The notes beneath the pieces are model-generated. The model saw nothing but the letters and a program-made list of their open reading frames with translations, was not told where the DNA came from and searched no databases. Below are positions 28,585 to 38,582 of a stretch of DNA of 64,000 nt, piece by piece. The position numbers were made by a program, and so were the translations under genes. Position 1 is the first letter of the stretch. Each line of letters begins with the position of its first letter. This DNA comes from Persicitalea jodogahamensis (GTDB lineage: Bacteria > Bacteroidota > Bacteroidia > Cytophagales > Spirosomataceae), in NCBI RefSeq assembly GCF_014651615.1, contig NZ_BMXF01000003.1, forward strand, positions 62,001 to 126,000. Direction: 5' to 3'.

Positions 28585-29958
28585 TTGAAGGACCCAGAAA
28601 CAAGGGACAGAAATCAATCGCACGTGCATAAAATTCTAATCATTGACGACGAAGACAAGCTTCGTTCACTGCTGGCCCGTATTATTCGGGCCGAGGGCTT
28701 CGAGGTACAGGAAGCTGCTGACGCAAAATCGGGTCTTCAATTTTTGGAAAGGCAAACTTTCGCGGTCATTCTGTGCGACGTCAAACTACCCGATGCCAAT
28801 GGCGTGGAGTTGGTCAAGAAGCTGAAAGAAACCGCTCCGGCTACGGAGGTGATTTTGCTGACGGCCTACGGCAACATCCCCGACGGGGTACGGGCCATCC
28901 AGCACGGAGCGTTCGACTACATCACCAAAGGCAACGACAACGACCGGATTCTGCCCTTGATTCACCGCGCCATCGAGAAAAACCAATTGCGGCAGCGGGT
29001 CGAAAATCTCGAAAAGCGGGTGGGGGAGAAGTACTCGTTCGACACGATTCTGGGCCAGTCGACCGCGTTGCGACGGGTCGTAGAGTTGGCGCAAAAAGTG
29101 GCCGTCACCGACGCCACGGTATTGCTGACGGGCGAAACCGGGACGGGCAAGGAGGTGTTCGCCCAGGCCATCCACCAGGCGAGCGGCCGGGCCAGCCACA
29201 GTTTCGTGGCTTTGAACAGCAGTGCTTTCAGCCGCGAGCTGCTGGAAAGTGAACTTTTCGGTCACGTCAAGGGAGCGTTCACGGGGGCTTTGAACGATAA
29301 AAAAGGCTTTATCGAGGAAGCCGATGGCGGGACCCTGTTTCTGGATGAGATTGGCGAAATGCCGCTGGATTTGCAGGCCAAGCTATTGCGGGTACTGGAA
29401 ACCAGCGAATTCATCCGGGTTGGTGAACAGAAACCCCGCCGATCCGACTTCCGGCTGATCGCGGCTACGAACCGCGATCTGAAAACCGAAAGCGAACAGC
29501 AGCGATTCCGTCAGGATCTTTATTTCCGGCTCAATGTGTTCGCGCTGCACCTGCCGCCCCTCCGCGAACGTGTCGCCGACATCGAACCCATGGTCAGACA
29601 TTTTATCGCGGAACTCTGCGCCAAGCTCAAAAAAGTACCCCTGACCTACGAGGCTGATTTTCTGGCTGCTCTGCAAGCCTACCCCTGGCCCGGCAACATT
29701 CGTGAGCTTCGCAACTGTCTGGAACGGTCCGTAATCCTGGCTGGAACCGAACCGCTATCGGCCGCTTTGCTGCCTTTTGAGTTTAGTGTACCTTCCGCTA
29801 CCAGTCTGGGTTTGTCTGCTTTTTCTTTGAACAGCGCCGAGAAATTGCAGATTCAGAAAGTCCTCAATCACACCAAAGGAAACAAAGCCGAAGCGGCTCG
29901 CCTTCTAGAAATCGGCATCGCTACCCTGTACCGGAAAATCGAGGAGTATTCGCTTTGA
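28585..29958 (+). CDS. Sigma-54-dependent response regulator (NtrC family)
   Basis: A 457-residue regulator from TTG 28585; GTG 28624 (MHKILIIDDEDK) is an equally plausible start. Receiver domain at about 15-130 with phosphoacceptor D65 (LCDVKLPD). AAA+ domain at about 155-390: Walker A GETGTGKEVFAQ, the sigma-54 contact loop GAFTGAL, Walker B GGTLFLDEIGEMPL, and FRQDLYFRLNVF with LPPLRER. C-terminal Fis-type helix-turn-helix NKAEAARLLEIGIATLYRKI. It activates sigma-54 promoters by ATP hydrolysis. It sits upstream of kdpFABC, and no KdpE (OmpR type) is present, so it is the likely partner of the KdpD half and the kinase downstream. A terminator separates it from kdpF. Confidence 0.92.
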   Translation: MKDPETRDRNQSHVHKILIIDDEDKLRSLLARIIRAEGFEVQEAADAKSGLQFLERQTFAVILCDVKLPDANGVELVKKLKETAPATEVILLTAYGNIPDGVRAIQHGAFDYITKGNDNDRILPLIHRAIEKNQLRQRVENLEKRVGEKYSFDTILGQSTALRRVVELAQKVAVTDATVLLTGETGTGKEVFAQAIHQASGRASHSFVALNSSAFSRELLESELFGHVKGAFTGALNDKKGFIEEADGGTLFLDEIGEMPLDLQAKLLRVLETSEFIRVGEQKPRRSDFRLIAATNRDLKTESEQQRFRQDLYFRLNVFALHLPPLRERVADIEPMVRHFIAELCAKLKKVPLTYEADFLAALQAYPWPGNIRELRNCLERSVILAGTEPLSAALLPFEFSVPSATSLGLSAFSLNSAEKLQIQKVLNHTKGNKAEAARLLEIGIATLYRKIEEYSL

Positions 29959-29981
29959 AAGTACCCTATCATTTTGAGAAG

Positions 29982-30008
29982 AGCCTATCATTTTGATAGG
30001 CTTTTTTT
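29982..30008 (+). terminator. Rho-independent terminator after the NtrC-type gene
   Basis: Perfect 9-bp stem AGCCTATCA / TGATAGGCT with a TTT loop, followed by a run of seven T. It lies 23 bases after the stop codon. A partial copy of the stem (CCTATCATTTTGA) stands just before it. Confidence 0.9.
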
Positions 30009-30124
30009 ATGCCTGAATAATTCTTCTTTGGCTTAATTCAATGAATATTAGTCGAGTATATAAAAGCCTGCTTCCGGTGCATGCTTTTGGCATATCCCCT
30101 TTCAGAAATCAACGAAAGTACCAT

Positions 30125-30202
30125 ATGCTCATCCTATTCATCATTTCCATTGCCGTATTTTTCTATATGGCGTACGTGCTGATCAAACCCGAAAAATTCT
30201 AA
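30125..30202 (+). CDS. kdpF: KdpF, small subunit of the Kdp potassium ATPase
   Basis: A 25-residue single-span membrane peptide, MLILFIISIAVFFYMAYVLI followed by KPEKF. The ending YxxYxLxxPEKF is the KdpF hallmark, and the length is normal (25-30 residues). It stands 6 bases upstream of kdpA. KdpF stabilises the KdpABC complex in the inner membrane. It is too short for most gene finders and is easily missed. Confidence 0.88.
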   Translation: MLILFIISIAVFFYMAYVLIKPEKF

Positions 30203-30208
30203 ACTACT

Positions 30209-31915
30209 ATGGACACGCAAATTTTCGGTATTGCCGTGATGTACCTTTTGGTGGTCCTGTTGGCCATTCCGCTGGGCCGGTACATCGGTAAGGTATTCGA
30301 CTACGAAAGTACCTGGCTCGACAAATTTTTCGATCCGCTGGACCGGCTGATCTTCCAGCTCAGCGGCATCGACCCGCGCCCGGCCATGAGCTGGCAGCAA
30401 AGTCTGGTGGCGTTGCTGGTCATCAATGGTTGGTGGCTGGTCATTTCAATGCTTGTACTCACCACTATGGGATGGATGCCGCTCAATCCCGACGGCAATC
30501 CGTCCATGCCATTCGACCTGGCTTTCAACACCACGATCAGTTTCGTGACCAACACCAACCTGCAACACTATTCGGGCGAGTCGGCCCTGTCGTACCTCGG
30601 CCAGATGATCCTGATGCTGTGGCAGTTTATCAGCGCGGGTACGGGTATGGCCATCGCGGCTGTTGTGTTCAAAGCAATGAAGGAGGGCCTGAACCCTTCG
30701 CTGGGTAACTTTTATAGTCTGCTTGTGCGTAGTTGCACCCGCATTTTACTGCCCCTGGCGATTGTGACCGCCACGATTCTGGCGTTTGAAGGGGTACCCA
30801 TGACTTTTGAAGGAAAAGGTACCATGACCACCGTGCAGGGTGAAACTGTGGCCGTGAGCCGGGGCCCGGCGGCGGCCTTCGTCGCTATTAAGCAACTAGG
30901 TACCAACGGCGGCGGATTTTTTGGGGTGAATAGTAGCCACCCGCTTGAAAATCCTACCTACCTTACCAACATCGTGGAAGATGTGGGTTTGTTTCTCATC
31001 CCCATCGCCATGGTTTTCGCCCTGGGCTTCATGCTAAAACGCCGCAAACTGGCGCTGACGATTTTTGGCGTGATGACCCTTGGTTTTCTGATGCTGGTCG
31101 TTCCGGCCGTGCTAAGTGAGTTGGGCGGAAATCCCGCCCTTTCTAAACTGGGCGTGACGCAAAGCGTGGGCAGTATGGAAGGCAAGGAAGTGAGGCTGGG
31201 TCCGGCGGCTTCGGCCTATTGGGCTATCAACACCACCGTGACCAGCAATGGCTCGGTCAATGCCATGCACGACAGCATGACCCCACTGACCGTGCTGACT
31301 ACCCTGCTGGGCATGATGATCAACTGTTTCTACGGGGGGGTAGGGGTTGGGTTTCTCAATTTCTACATTTTCATCATCCTGGCCGTCTTCATCAGCGGTT
31401 TGATGGTGGGCCGAACGCCCGAATTACTGGGCCGCAAAATCGAGGCCAACGAAATGAAAATCGCGATGGGCATCGCTCTGCTGCACCCCTTTCTGATTTT
31501 GGCGGGTACTGCCCTTTCCAGCTACCTGTACGCAGAAAATCCCGCTGAGCTGGCGGGCTGGCTGAATAATCCCGGGTACCACGGTTTCAGCGAATTGCTG
31601 TACGAATTCACGTCTGCCTCGGCCAATAACGGCAGCGGTTTGGAGGGCCTGGGCGACAACACACCCTTCTGGAACTACGCCACAGGGCTGGTGATGCTGC
31701 TGGCGAGGTACCTTCCGATTATCGGGCCCGTGGCCATCGCCGGGCAACTGGCCGCCAAGAAGTACATTCCCGAAAGCGAGGGTACCCTGCGCGTGGATAC
31801 GGGTACTTTCGGCATCCTGATTTTCGCCGTCATCCTCATCATCGCGTCCCTGTCCTTTTTCCCCGCCCTCACCCTGGGGCCGCTGGCCGAATATTTCTCC
31901 CTTTACCGATCTTAA
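30209..31915 (+). CDS. kdpA: Potassium-transporting ATPase subunit A (KdpA)
   Basis: A 568-residue inner-membrane channel subunit with about ten hydrophobic helices, descended from the superfamily of K+ transporters. Selectivity-filter-like segments are visible: [44 protein letters not shown] and [20 protein letters not shown]. It binds and passes K+, driven by KdpB. It follows kdpF by 6 bases and precedes kdpB by 11. Confidence 0.97.
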   Translation: MDTQIFGIAVMYLLVVLLAIPLGRYIGKVFDYESTWLDKFFDPLDRLIFQLSGIDPRPAMSWQQSLVALLVINGWWLVISMLVLTTMGWMPLNPDGNPSMPFDLAFNTTISFVTNTNLQHYSGESALSYLGQMILMLWQFISAGTGMAIAAVVFKAMKEGLNPSLGNFYSLLVRSCTRILLPLAIVTATILAFEGVPMTFEGKGTMTTVQGETVAVSRGPAAAFVAIKQLGTNGGGFFGVNSSHPLENPTYLTNIVEDVGLFLIPIAMVFALGFMLKRRKLALTIFGVMTLGFLMLVVPAVLSELGGNPALSKLGVTQSVGSMEGKEVRLGPAASAYWAINTTVTSNGSVNAMHDSMTPLTVLTTLLGMMINCFYGGVGVGFLNFYIFIILAVFISGLMVGRTPELLGRKIEANEMKIAMGIALLHPFLILAGTALSSYLYAENPAELAGWLNNPGYHGFSELLYEFTSASANNGSGLEGLGDNTPFWNYATGLVMLLARYLPIIGPVAIAGQLAAKKYIPESEGTLRVDTGTFGILIFAVILIIASLSFFPALTLGPLAEYFSLYRS

Positions 31916-31926
31916 ATTTCAATCTC

Positions 31927-34008
31927 ATGGCAACTGAAAATACGTCGCTCTTCCAGCGCGACCTCGTGCTGGAAGCAGGCAAACAGGCTTTTATAAAATT
32001 AAATCCCGCCCGGATGTACCGCAATCCGGTAATGTTTACGGTGGAAATAGGTACTTTCATCATGCTGGGAGTGTGCCTATGGATTCTGGCCGGGGAGCAG
32101 TCGCAGGGTACCTTTGGCTACAATGTGCTGGTGTTCGCAGTGCTGTTGCTCACGCTGTTATTCGCCAATTTTGCCGAGGGTATTGCCGAAGCGCGTGGCA
32201 AGGCCCAGGCCGATAGTCTGCGCAAAACCCGCGAAGAAACCCCCGCCCGGCGGGTGGCGGCGGGCGACACCTTGCTGTCCAATAATCCTACCCAAATCTC
32301 TTCCTCCCAACTCCGCAAAGGCGACCGCTTTCTCTGCGAAGCGGGCGACCTTATCGCCACCGATGGCGAAATCGTGGAAGGGTTGGCGACCATTGACGAA
32401 AGCGCCATCACGGGCGAGAGTGCGCCGGTAATCCGGGAAGCCGATGGCGACAAAAGCAGCGTCACGGGTGGTACCAAGGTACTTTCCGACCGCATTCTGG
32501 TGGAGGTAACCACCCAGCCCGGCGAGAGTTTTCTGGACAAAATGATCGCCCTTGTGGAAGGCGCATCGCGGCAAAAAACGCCAAACGAAATTGCCCTGAC
32601 AATCTTATTGGCGGGCTTTACGCTGGTGTTCATCCTGGTAACAGTGACGCTGAAACCCTTCGCGGATTTTGCCAATACCCCCATCACCATTGCGGCCTTT
32701 ATCTCGCTTTTTGTGTGCCTGATTCCCACCACGATCGGCGGTTTGCTGTCGGCCATCGGCATCGCGGGCATGGACCGCGCCCTGCGGGCCAACGTCATCA
32801 CCAAGTCGGGGCGGGCGGTGGAAACGGCGGGCGACATTGACGTGCTGCTGCTGGATAAAACGGGTACCATCACCGTCGGCAATCGCAAAGCCACGAATTT
32901 TTATCCCGCGCCCGGCGTCTTAGACGGTCGTTTTCGGGAGGTACTGTTGCTTAGTTCATGGTCGGATAATACCCCGGAAGGTAAGTCGATCGTCGAACTG
33001 GCGCGGGAGCAGTCGGCGGCCGACTCGTCGGGACAGGAAGCACCGCGGGAAGCGCCTGTTGGAATGACTTTTATCAAATTCACCGCCCAAACCCGCAGCA
33101 GCGGTGTGGACATGCCGGACGGTAACAACGGCACGACCCGCATCCGCAAGGGTGCTTCGGATGCCATGCGCGACATGGTGGAAAAAAGCGGGCACGTGTT
33201 CCCCGGCGAGATGATGGACCGCGTCAACGAGATTTCGGGCAACGGAGGTACCCCCCTGGTAGTAGCCGTAAACGAAGAAGTGGTGGGTGTCATCGAATTG
33301 CAGGATATTATCAAACCAGGCATCCGGGAACGTTTTGACCGCCTGCGCAAGATGGGTGTAAAAACAGTGATGGTTACGGGCGACAATCCGCTTACAGCCA
33401 AATACATCGCCGGGAAAGCCGGGGTAGACGACTACATCGCCGAAGCCAAACCAGAGGATAAATTGGAGTACATCCGTCGTGAGCAGCAGAGCGGCAAGCT
33501 GGTGGCCATGATGGGCGACGGTACCAACGACGCCCCCGCCCTGGCCCAGGCCGACGTGGGCGTGGCCATGAACAGCGGTACTCAGGCCGCCAAGGAAGCC
33601 GGCAATATGGTGGATCTCGACAACGACCCCACCAAACTTATCGAAATCGTGGAGATCGGCAAGCAGTTGCTCATGACGCGGGGTACCCTCACGACGTTCA
33701 GCATCGCCAACGACGTGGCTAAGTATTTTGCCATCGTACCGGCGCTCTTCATCGTGGCCATTCCCTCGTTGCAGGGGCTGAACATCATGCGGCTGCACAG
33801 CCCGGAATCGGCCATCCTGTCGGCGGTAATTTTCAATGCGATCATTATCCCGATCCTGATTCCGCTCGCTCTGAAAGGCGTATCCTACAAACCCATCGGG
33901 GCCAGCGCGCTACTGCGGCAAAATCTGTTGAAATACGGTTTGGGTGGAATTGCGCTCCCGTTTCTGGGCATCAAGATCATTGATCTGTTGGTGTCGATGG
34001 TTTTATAA
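31927..34008 (+). CDS. kdpB: Potassium-transporting ATPase subunit B (KdpB)
   Basis: A 693-residue P-type ATPase. Phosphorylated D310 lies in [13 protein letters not shown]; the actuator motif is [14 protein letters not shown]; the nucleotide-binding site has RIRKGAS; the hinge is [18 protein letters not shown] and [20 protein letters not shown]. Membrane helices occur near 35-80, 215-275 and at the C-terminus. It hydrolyses ATP to drive high-affinity K+ uptake with KdpA. All key residues are intact. Confidence 0.97.
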   Translation: MATENTSLFQRDLVLEAGKQAFIKLNPARMYRNPVMFTVEIGTFIMLGVCLWILAGEQSQGTFGYNVLVFAVLLLTLLFANFAEGIAEARGKAQADSLRKTREETPARRVAAGDTLLSNNPTQISSSQLRKGDRFLCEAGDLIATDGEIVEGLATIDESAITGESAPVIREADGDKSSVTGGTKVLSDRILVEVTTQPGESFLDKMIALVEGASRQKTPNEIALTILLAGFTLVFILVTVTLKPFADFANTPITIAAFISLFVCLIPTTIGGLLSAIGIAGMDRALRANVITKSGRAVETAGDIDVLLLDKTGTITVGNRKATNFYPAPGVLDGRFREVLLLSSWSDNTPEGKSIVELAREQSAADSSGQEAPREAPVGMTFIKFTAQTRSSGVDMPDGNNGTTRIRKGASDAMRDMVEKSGHVFPGEMMDRVNEISGNGGTPLVVAVNEEVVGVIELQDIIKPGIRERFDRLRKMGVKTVMVTGDNPLTAKYIAGKAGVDDYIAEAKPEDKLEYIRREQQSGKLVAMMGDGTNDAPALAQADVGVAMNSGTQAAKEAGNMVDLDNDPTKLIEIVEIGKQLLMTRGTLTTFSIANDVAKYFAIVPALFIVAIPSLQGLNIMRLHSPESAILSAVIFNAIIIPILIPLALKGVSYKPIGASALLRQNLLKYGLGGIALPFLGIKIIDLLVSMVL

Positions 34009-34046
34009 GGGCTCTATTTTTTCAAAAAAAATTTAAAATAAACATC

Positions 34047-34631
34047 ATGAAAACAACCCTGATTCCCGCTCTGCGCCTTACGTTGGTGTGCGTAGTACTG
34101 TTTATGGGCGTGTATCCTGCCCTCATCTGGGGCATTGCCCAGCTTGCACCCAACCGGGGCAGAGGCGAAATCGTCGCAAACAACGGCGCGACTTACTTCA
34201 CCCAGATCGGTCAAAACATCACCACCGACCGGTACTTCAACGGCCGTCCCTCGGCGGTGGGCTACAACGCCGCCGGTTCGGGCGGCAGCAACAAGGGGCC
34301 ATCCAACCCCGAGTACCTGGCTACGGTAGCGGCCCGCGTCGATACCTTCCGGGTGCACAATCCCGGTACCTCACAGGTACCCGCTGAACTGGTAACGGCC
34401 AGCGGCAGCGGCCTCGATCCTCATCTGTCGGTGGAGGCCGTGCTGGTGCAGGTACCGCGCATTGCCAAGGTGCGCGGCGTTTCTGAGGCATCGCTGCGCG
34501 ATCTGACCGCTCAGCACACCGAAAAGCCGCTGCTGGGCTTGTTTGGTCCGGAAAAGGTCAACGTGTTGGAATTGAATCTGGCTTTGGATAATTTGGGTAA
34601 AAAGGGTTTTGGTAATCCTATTCACTTATGA
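34047..34631 (+). CDS. kdpC: Potassium-transporting ATPase subunit C (KdpC)
   Basis: A 194-residue KdpC with one N-terminal membrane anchor (ALRLTLVCVVLFMGVYPALI) and a periplasmic domain containing YFNGRPSAVGYNAAGSGGSN, GLDPHLSVEAVLVQVPRIAK and the terminal VNVLELNLALD. It promotes assembly and K+ affinity of the complex. Its stop overlaps the start of the porin gene by 4 bases (ATGA), coupling their translation. Confidence 0.96.
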   Translation: MKTTLIPALRLTLVCVVLFMGVYPALIWGIAQLAPNRGRGEIVANNGATYFTQIGQNITTDRYFNGRPSAVGYNAAGSGGSNKGPSNPEYLATVAARVDTFRVHNPGTSQVPAELVTASGSGLDPHLSVEAVLVQVPRIAKVRGVSEASLRDLTAQHTEKPLLGLFGPEKVNVLELNLALDNLGKKGFGNPIHL

Positions 34632-35719
34632 AAAACAATTGGCCATACTGCCTCTATCTGATCGGATGCCTGACTGCCACGGATCCCTCCTTGGCCCAGT
34701 CCGACAGCACGGCGGTGCAGTTCAGCGGCTATCTGGAAACTTACTACCAGTACGACTCGCGCAAGCCGGGCAACCATCAGCGCCCCGATTTTGTGTATTC
34801 CCACAACCGCCACAACGAGTTCACGCTCAACCTGGGGTACCTTCGGGCCGATTATAAGCAGGAAAACGTCCGGGCGCACTTGGCATGGATGGTGGGTACC
34901 TACGCCAATGCCAATCTGGCCGCCGAGCCGGGGGTACTCAAGAACATCTACGAAGCCAATGCGGGCGTCCGGCTTTCGCGCCAGAAAAATCTCTGGCTCG
35001 ATGCGGGCATTTTATCTTCCCACATTGGCTTCGAGAGTGCGGTCGGTGCCAACTGCTGGAACCTGACGCGTAGCATCATGGCCGATAACTCGCCCTATTT
35101 TGAAAGCGGGGCCAAGCTGACCTACACCTCGGATAACGGCCAATGGCTGGTCAGTGGCCTGATCCTCAATGGCTGGCAACGAATTCAGCGCGTGATGGAC
35201 AACAATACGCCCGCCTTCGGCCACCAGCTTACCTACACGCCGAATGCCCGCGTGACGCTCAACAGCAGCTCGTTCATAGGCAGCGACACGCCCGACAGTA
35301 CCCGACGGATGCGGTACTTTCATAACTTCTACGGACAGTTCGCGCTGACCGAAAAATGGGGTGCCCTCGTGGGTTTCGACATCGGGGCGCAGCAAGCCGA
35401 ACCCAAGGGCAACCGCTATTCGGTGTGGTACGCGCCCATTGTCCAGCTGCGTTACGCACTCACCGACAAAGCCCGGCTCGCCGCGCGGGCGGAGTACTAC
35501 GACGATCGCGACGGGGTCATCATCGCCTCCGGGGTACCCGGTGGCTTCCGGGTTTCGGGATTTTCGGTTAATTTCGACTACGCGTTGTCACCTCTCGCCC
35601 TGTGGCGGATCGAAGCCAAACGTCTGGACGGTCGTGTTTCGATTTTTGAAAATAATGACGGCACCTACACGAAGAATAACCTGACCCTCACGACTTCTCT
35701 GGCTATCCGCATGCCATGA
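34628..35719 (+). CDS. Outer-membrane beta-barrel porin coupled to kdp
   Basis: A 363-residue protein with a signal peptide (about 1-23, ending SLAQS) and alternating-hydrophobicity strands throughout (FSGYLETYYQYD, WLVSGLILNGWQ, RLAARAEYYDDRDGV), ending in a strand-like LTTSLAIRMP. It resembles the putative beta-barrel porin-2 (OmpL-like) family of Bacteroidota. The gene overlaps kdpC by 4 bases and kdpD by 4, so it is translationally locked into the operon. An outer-membrane route for K+ under limitation is an attractive inference; the family's substrate is not known from the sequence. Confidence 0.85.
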   Translation: MKNNWPYCLYLIGCLTATDPSLAQSDSTAVQFSGYLETYYQYDSRKPGNHQRPDFVYSHNRHNEFTLNLGYLRADYKQENVRAHLAWMVGTYANANLAAEPGVLKNIYEANAGVRLSRQKNLWLDAGILSSHIGFESAVGANCWNLTRSIMADNSPYFESGAKLTYTSDNGQWLVSGLILNGWQRIQRVMDNNTPAFGHQLTYTPNARVTLNSSSFIGSDTPDSTRRMRYFHNFYGQFALTEKWGALVGFDIGAQQAEPKGNRYSVWYAPIVQLRYALTDKARLAARAEYYDDRDGVIIASGVPGGFRVSGFSVNFDYALSPLALWRIEAKRLDGRVSIFENNDGTYTKNNLTLTTSLAIRMP

Positions 35720-36846
35720 CCGAAAAAGAGCAAAATGTCCAGCATTTCCTCAATCTGGTCAAAAAGGCCCGACGGGGAAAACTGAAAATCTACCTCGGCA
35801 TGAGCGCGGGGGTGGGCAAAACCTACCGGATGCTGCAGGAAGCCCACGCCCTGGCCCGTAGTGGGATCGACGCGAAAATCGGCTACGTAGAAACGCACGG
35901 CCGAGCCGAAACCCACGCGCTGCTGAGCGGACTGGCGCTGGTACCCCGCCGGAAGCTTTTTTATAAGGGCAAGGAGCTGGAGGAAATGGACGTGCAGGCG
36001 ATTATCAACCTGCGGCCTGAGGTAGTCATCGCCGACGAACTGGCGCACACCAACATCGAGGGTAGCAAGAACGAAAAGCGCTGGCAGGACGTCGTCGAAA
36101 TCCTGGAAGCCGGCATCAGTGTCATCAGCGCGGTCAACATCCAGCATATCGAAAGCCTCAACGAGGAAGTGAAGCGCATCACGGGCGTGGAAGTCCGGGA
36201 GCGCATTCCCGACCGGATTCTGCACATGGCCGACGAAATCGTGAACATCGACCTTACCGCTGACGACCTGATCACCCGCCTGAAAGAAGGCAAAATATAC
36301 GCGCCCGACAAAGTCCAGACCGCGCTGGCTAATTTTTTCAAGGCCGACAGCATCCTGCAACTGCGCGAGTTGGCGCTCAAAGAGGTGGCGGGCCACGTGG
36401 AGCGCAAGGTGGAGGCCGACGTGCCGAGAGGCGCGCCGGGGACGGGCCGCCACGAACGGTTTCTGGCCTGCATCGGCAGCAACGACAAAACGGCCCGCAA
36501 CGTGATCCGCAAGACGGCCCGCCTGGCGAGTTATTACACCAGCCAGTGGCTGGTGCTGTACGTCCGCACGCCGCGCGAAAGCAACGACCGCATCGCGCTT
36601 GACAAGCAGCGGCATCTGATCAATAATTTCAAACTCGCCGCTAGTTTGGGGGCAGAGGTCGTGATTGTGGAAAGTCGCGATATCTCCGCCACCATCATTC
36701 AGGAAGCCGAGCGTCGGGGCATTACGACCATCTGCCTGGGCAAGCCCCACCTGAATTTGTTCCGGGTGATCCGGGCGACCCATCTTTTCAATACCTTGCT
36801 GAAAAAGTTAAACGCTACGGAAGTCGACGTGGTGATTCTATCCTGA
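35716..36846 (+). CDS. kdpD: KdpD N-terminal sensor half (KdpD plus USP domains, no kinase)
   Basis: A 376-residue cytoplasmic protein that covers only the KdpD domain and the universal-stress-protein domain of classical KdpD (about 900 residues). Walker A GMSAGVGKTYRMLQEA and Walker B-like VVIADELAHTN are clear, with the KdpD signature GYVETHGRAET and GKELEEMDVQAI. The USP part is at about 245-376 (FLACIGSNDKTARN, LYVRTPRES). The four membrane helices, GAF and histidine-kinase domains are absent; the kinase is a separate next gene, overlapping by one base. It should sense K+/c-di-AMP-like or stress signals and act through that kinase. Confidence 0.92.
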   Translation: MTEKEQNVQHFLNLVKKARRGKLKIYLGMSAGVGKTYRMLQEAHALARSGIDAKIGYVETHGRAETHALLSGLALVPRRKLFYKGKELEEMDVQAIINLRPEVVIADELAHTNIEGSKNEKRWQDVVEILEAGISVISAVNIQHIESLNEEVKRITGVEVRERIPDRILHMADEIVNIDLTADDLITRLKEGKIYAPDKVQTALANFFKADSILQLRELALKEVAGHVERKVEADVPRGAPGTGRHERFLACIGSNDKTARNVIRKTARLASYYTSQWLVLYVRTPRESNDRIALDKQRHLINNFKLAASLGAEVVIVESRDISATIIQEAERRGITTICLGKPHLNLFRVIRATHLFNTLLKKLNATEVDVVILS

Positions 36847-38582
36847 TGAAAGTAAAAACCAAGCTCTCGCTGGCCGTAGGGCTGCTGTTTCTGATGATTG
36901 TGGCGGTTACGTTTGTGAGCGGTAAGTACATCAGCGACCTGCGCGCCGACACCGAAAATATCCTCCGGGCCAACTACAAGACCCTGGAATATACCCGCAA
37001 CATGATGACTGCCCTGGACGAACCGACTCTGGAACGCTTCTCGTCGCGGCCCTTTGAGGAAAACCTGGCCCGGCAGGCCGCCAACGTCACCGAACCCGGT
37101 GAGGGCGCAGCGACCCGCCGCCTATCGTCGCATTTTCAGGCTTTGCAGGGTACCCCGGCCAGCGATTCGCTGCGCCGACTGGTGCGCCGGGATTTGTCAG
37201 AGATCATGGGCCTTAACATGCGGGCCATTGTAGCCAAAAGCGAGCAAGCCACTGCCACCGCCGAGACGGCCACTTCATCCATCGCTTTCACCGGAACCAT
37301 CTGCCTGCTGATTGCCCTGATTCTGTTGGTCAATCTGCCCGGTAACATTGCCGATCCCATTCGTGAACTCACGGGGAGCATTCAGCAAATCGCGGCCAAA
37401 AACTACGGCAAGCGTGTCCATTTTGAGAGTCACGGGGAATTTGGCGATCTGGCGCGGTCGTTTAACACCATGGCCGAAAAATTGCAGGAATTTGACAGCA
37501 GTAGTTTGGCCAATCTGCTCTTCGAAAAAAAAAGAAACGAGGCGCTCATCGAGCAGATGGAGGAGCCCGTGATCGGGCTGGACGAAAATCAGGTGTTACT
37601 TTTTGCCAATGGCAACGCGTTACAGGTGCTGGGTATGAAAAAGGCGGAACTCGTAGGGCATTCGGCGCGGGAGCTTTCGGCCAACAACGACCTGCTGCGG
37701 TCACTGACGGACGACCTGGCTACTGGCACAAAAACGGAGCCTGCCGATCGGCCCGCGCCGCTCAAGATCTATAAAGACAACCGCGAGAGCTACTTTGAAA
37801 AGGAGGTCGTGGAGATTCAGGTGGTTCCGACGGGGGAATTGAAAAAACAGCCTAAGGGGCACGTCATTGTGCTCAAGAACGTGACGCCATTTAAAGAACT
37901 GGATTTTGCCAAAACCAATTTTCTGGCGACTATTTCCCACGAGCTGAAGACCCCGATTTCCTCTATCAAAATGAGCTTGCAACTCCTCAAAAATCCGCAG
38001 ACGGGCGTCCTCAACGAGGAGCAACGCCAGTTGCTCGAAAGCGTGCGCGAGGACAGCGACCGTCTGCTCAAAATCACGGGTGAGCTGCTGGACATGACCC
38101 AAATTGAAACGGGCAAGATTGAGTTGCTCATCGACGCCACCGACCCGCTGCGGATCCTGAACTACGCCCTGGAAACGGTCAGGGTACCCGCTGGGCAAAA
38201 ACGCATCAGCCTCATCACGACCCTCGGCGACGCGTTGCCCCGGATTCAGGCCGATTACGACAAAACCGCCTGGGTGCTGACTAATCTGCTGGTCAACGCC
38301 ATCCGACACGCGCCCGAGCAAAGTCGGGTGGAGGTAAGGCTGGATGCAAAAGAAAACGGTTTGTTTTTTTATGTGAAAGATCAGGGCAAGGGCATCGAGG
38401 AAAGGTATCTGACCCGCATTTTCGACCGTTACTTTCAGGTGCCCGGCAATCTGAAGGAAGGTACCGGGCTGGGGCTGGCAATTTGCAAAGAGTTCATCGA
38501 AGCACAGCGCGGTACGATTGGCGTCGACAGTGCCGTGGGGGAGGGGAGTATCTTTTATTTTTGGCTACCGGCCGCCTTGTGA
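36846..38582 (+). CDS. Histidine kinase partner of split KdpD
   Basis: A 578-residue membrane kinase. First helix at about 8-26 (LAVGLLFLMIVAVTFVSG), periplasmic loop to about 145, second helix at about 150-168 (GTICLLIALILLVNLPG), HAMP (PIRELTGSIQQIAAKNYGKR), a PAS domain at about 235-345, then HisKA with H365 (ATISHELKTPISSIKMSL) and HATPase with N-box LLVNAIRHAPEQS, DQGKGIEERYL and the G-box GTGLGLAICKEFI. It replaces the kinase half of classical KdpD but has its own periplasmic sensor and HAMP/PAS. Start overlaps kdpD (TGATG). The probable target is the NtrC-type regulator upstream of kdpF. Confidence 0.92.
   Translation: MKVKTKLSLAVGLLFLMIVAVTFVSGKYISDLRADTENILRANYKTLEYTRNMMTALDEPTLERFSSRPFEENLARQAANVTEPGEGAATRRLSSHFQALQGTPASDSLRRLVRRDLSEIMGLNMRAIVAKSEQATATAETATSSIAFTGTICLLIALILLVNLPGNIADPIRELTGSIQQIAAKNYGKRVHFESHGEFGDLARSFNTMAEKLQEFDSSSLANLLFEKKRNEALIEQMEEPVIGLDENQVLLFANGNALQVLGMKKAELVGHSARELSANNDLLRSLTDDLATGTKTEPADRPAPLKIYKDNRESYFEKEVVEIQVVPTGELKKQPKGHVIVLKNVTPFKELDFAKTNFLATISHELKTPISSIKMSLQLLKNPQTGVLNEEQRQLLESVREDSDRLLKITGELLDMTQIETGKIELLIDATDPLRILNYALETVRVPAGQKRISLITTLGDALPRIQADYDKTAWVLTNLLVNAIRHAPEQSRVEVRLDAKENGLFFYVKDQGKGIEERYLTRIFDRYFQVPGNLKEGTGLGLAICKEFIEAQRGTIGVDSAVGEGSIFYFWLPAAL

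Noticed and set aside
30009-30124. Possible sigma-54 (-24/-12) promoter upstream of kdpF, around TTTGGCATATCCCC
   Set aside because: The -24 GG is there but the GC at the correct 12-base distance is missing; no other arrangement fits. The regulator type predicts such a site but the sequence does not show a clean one.
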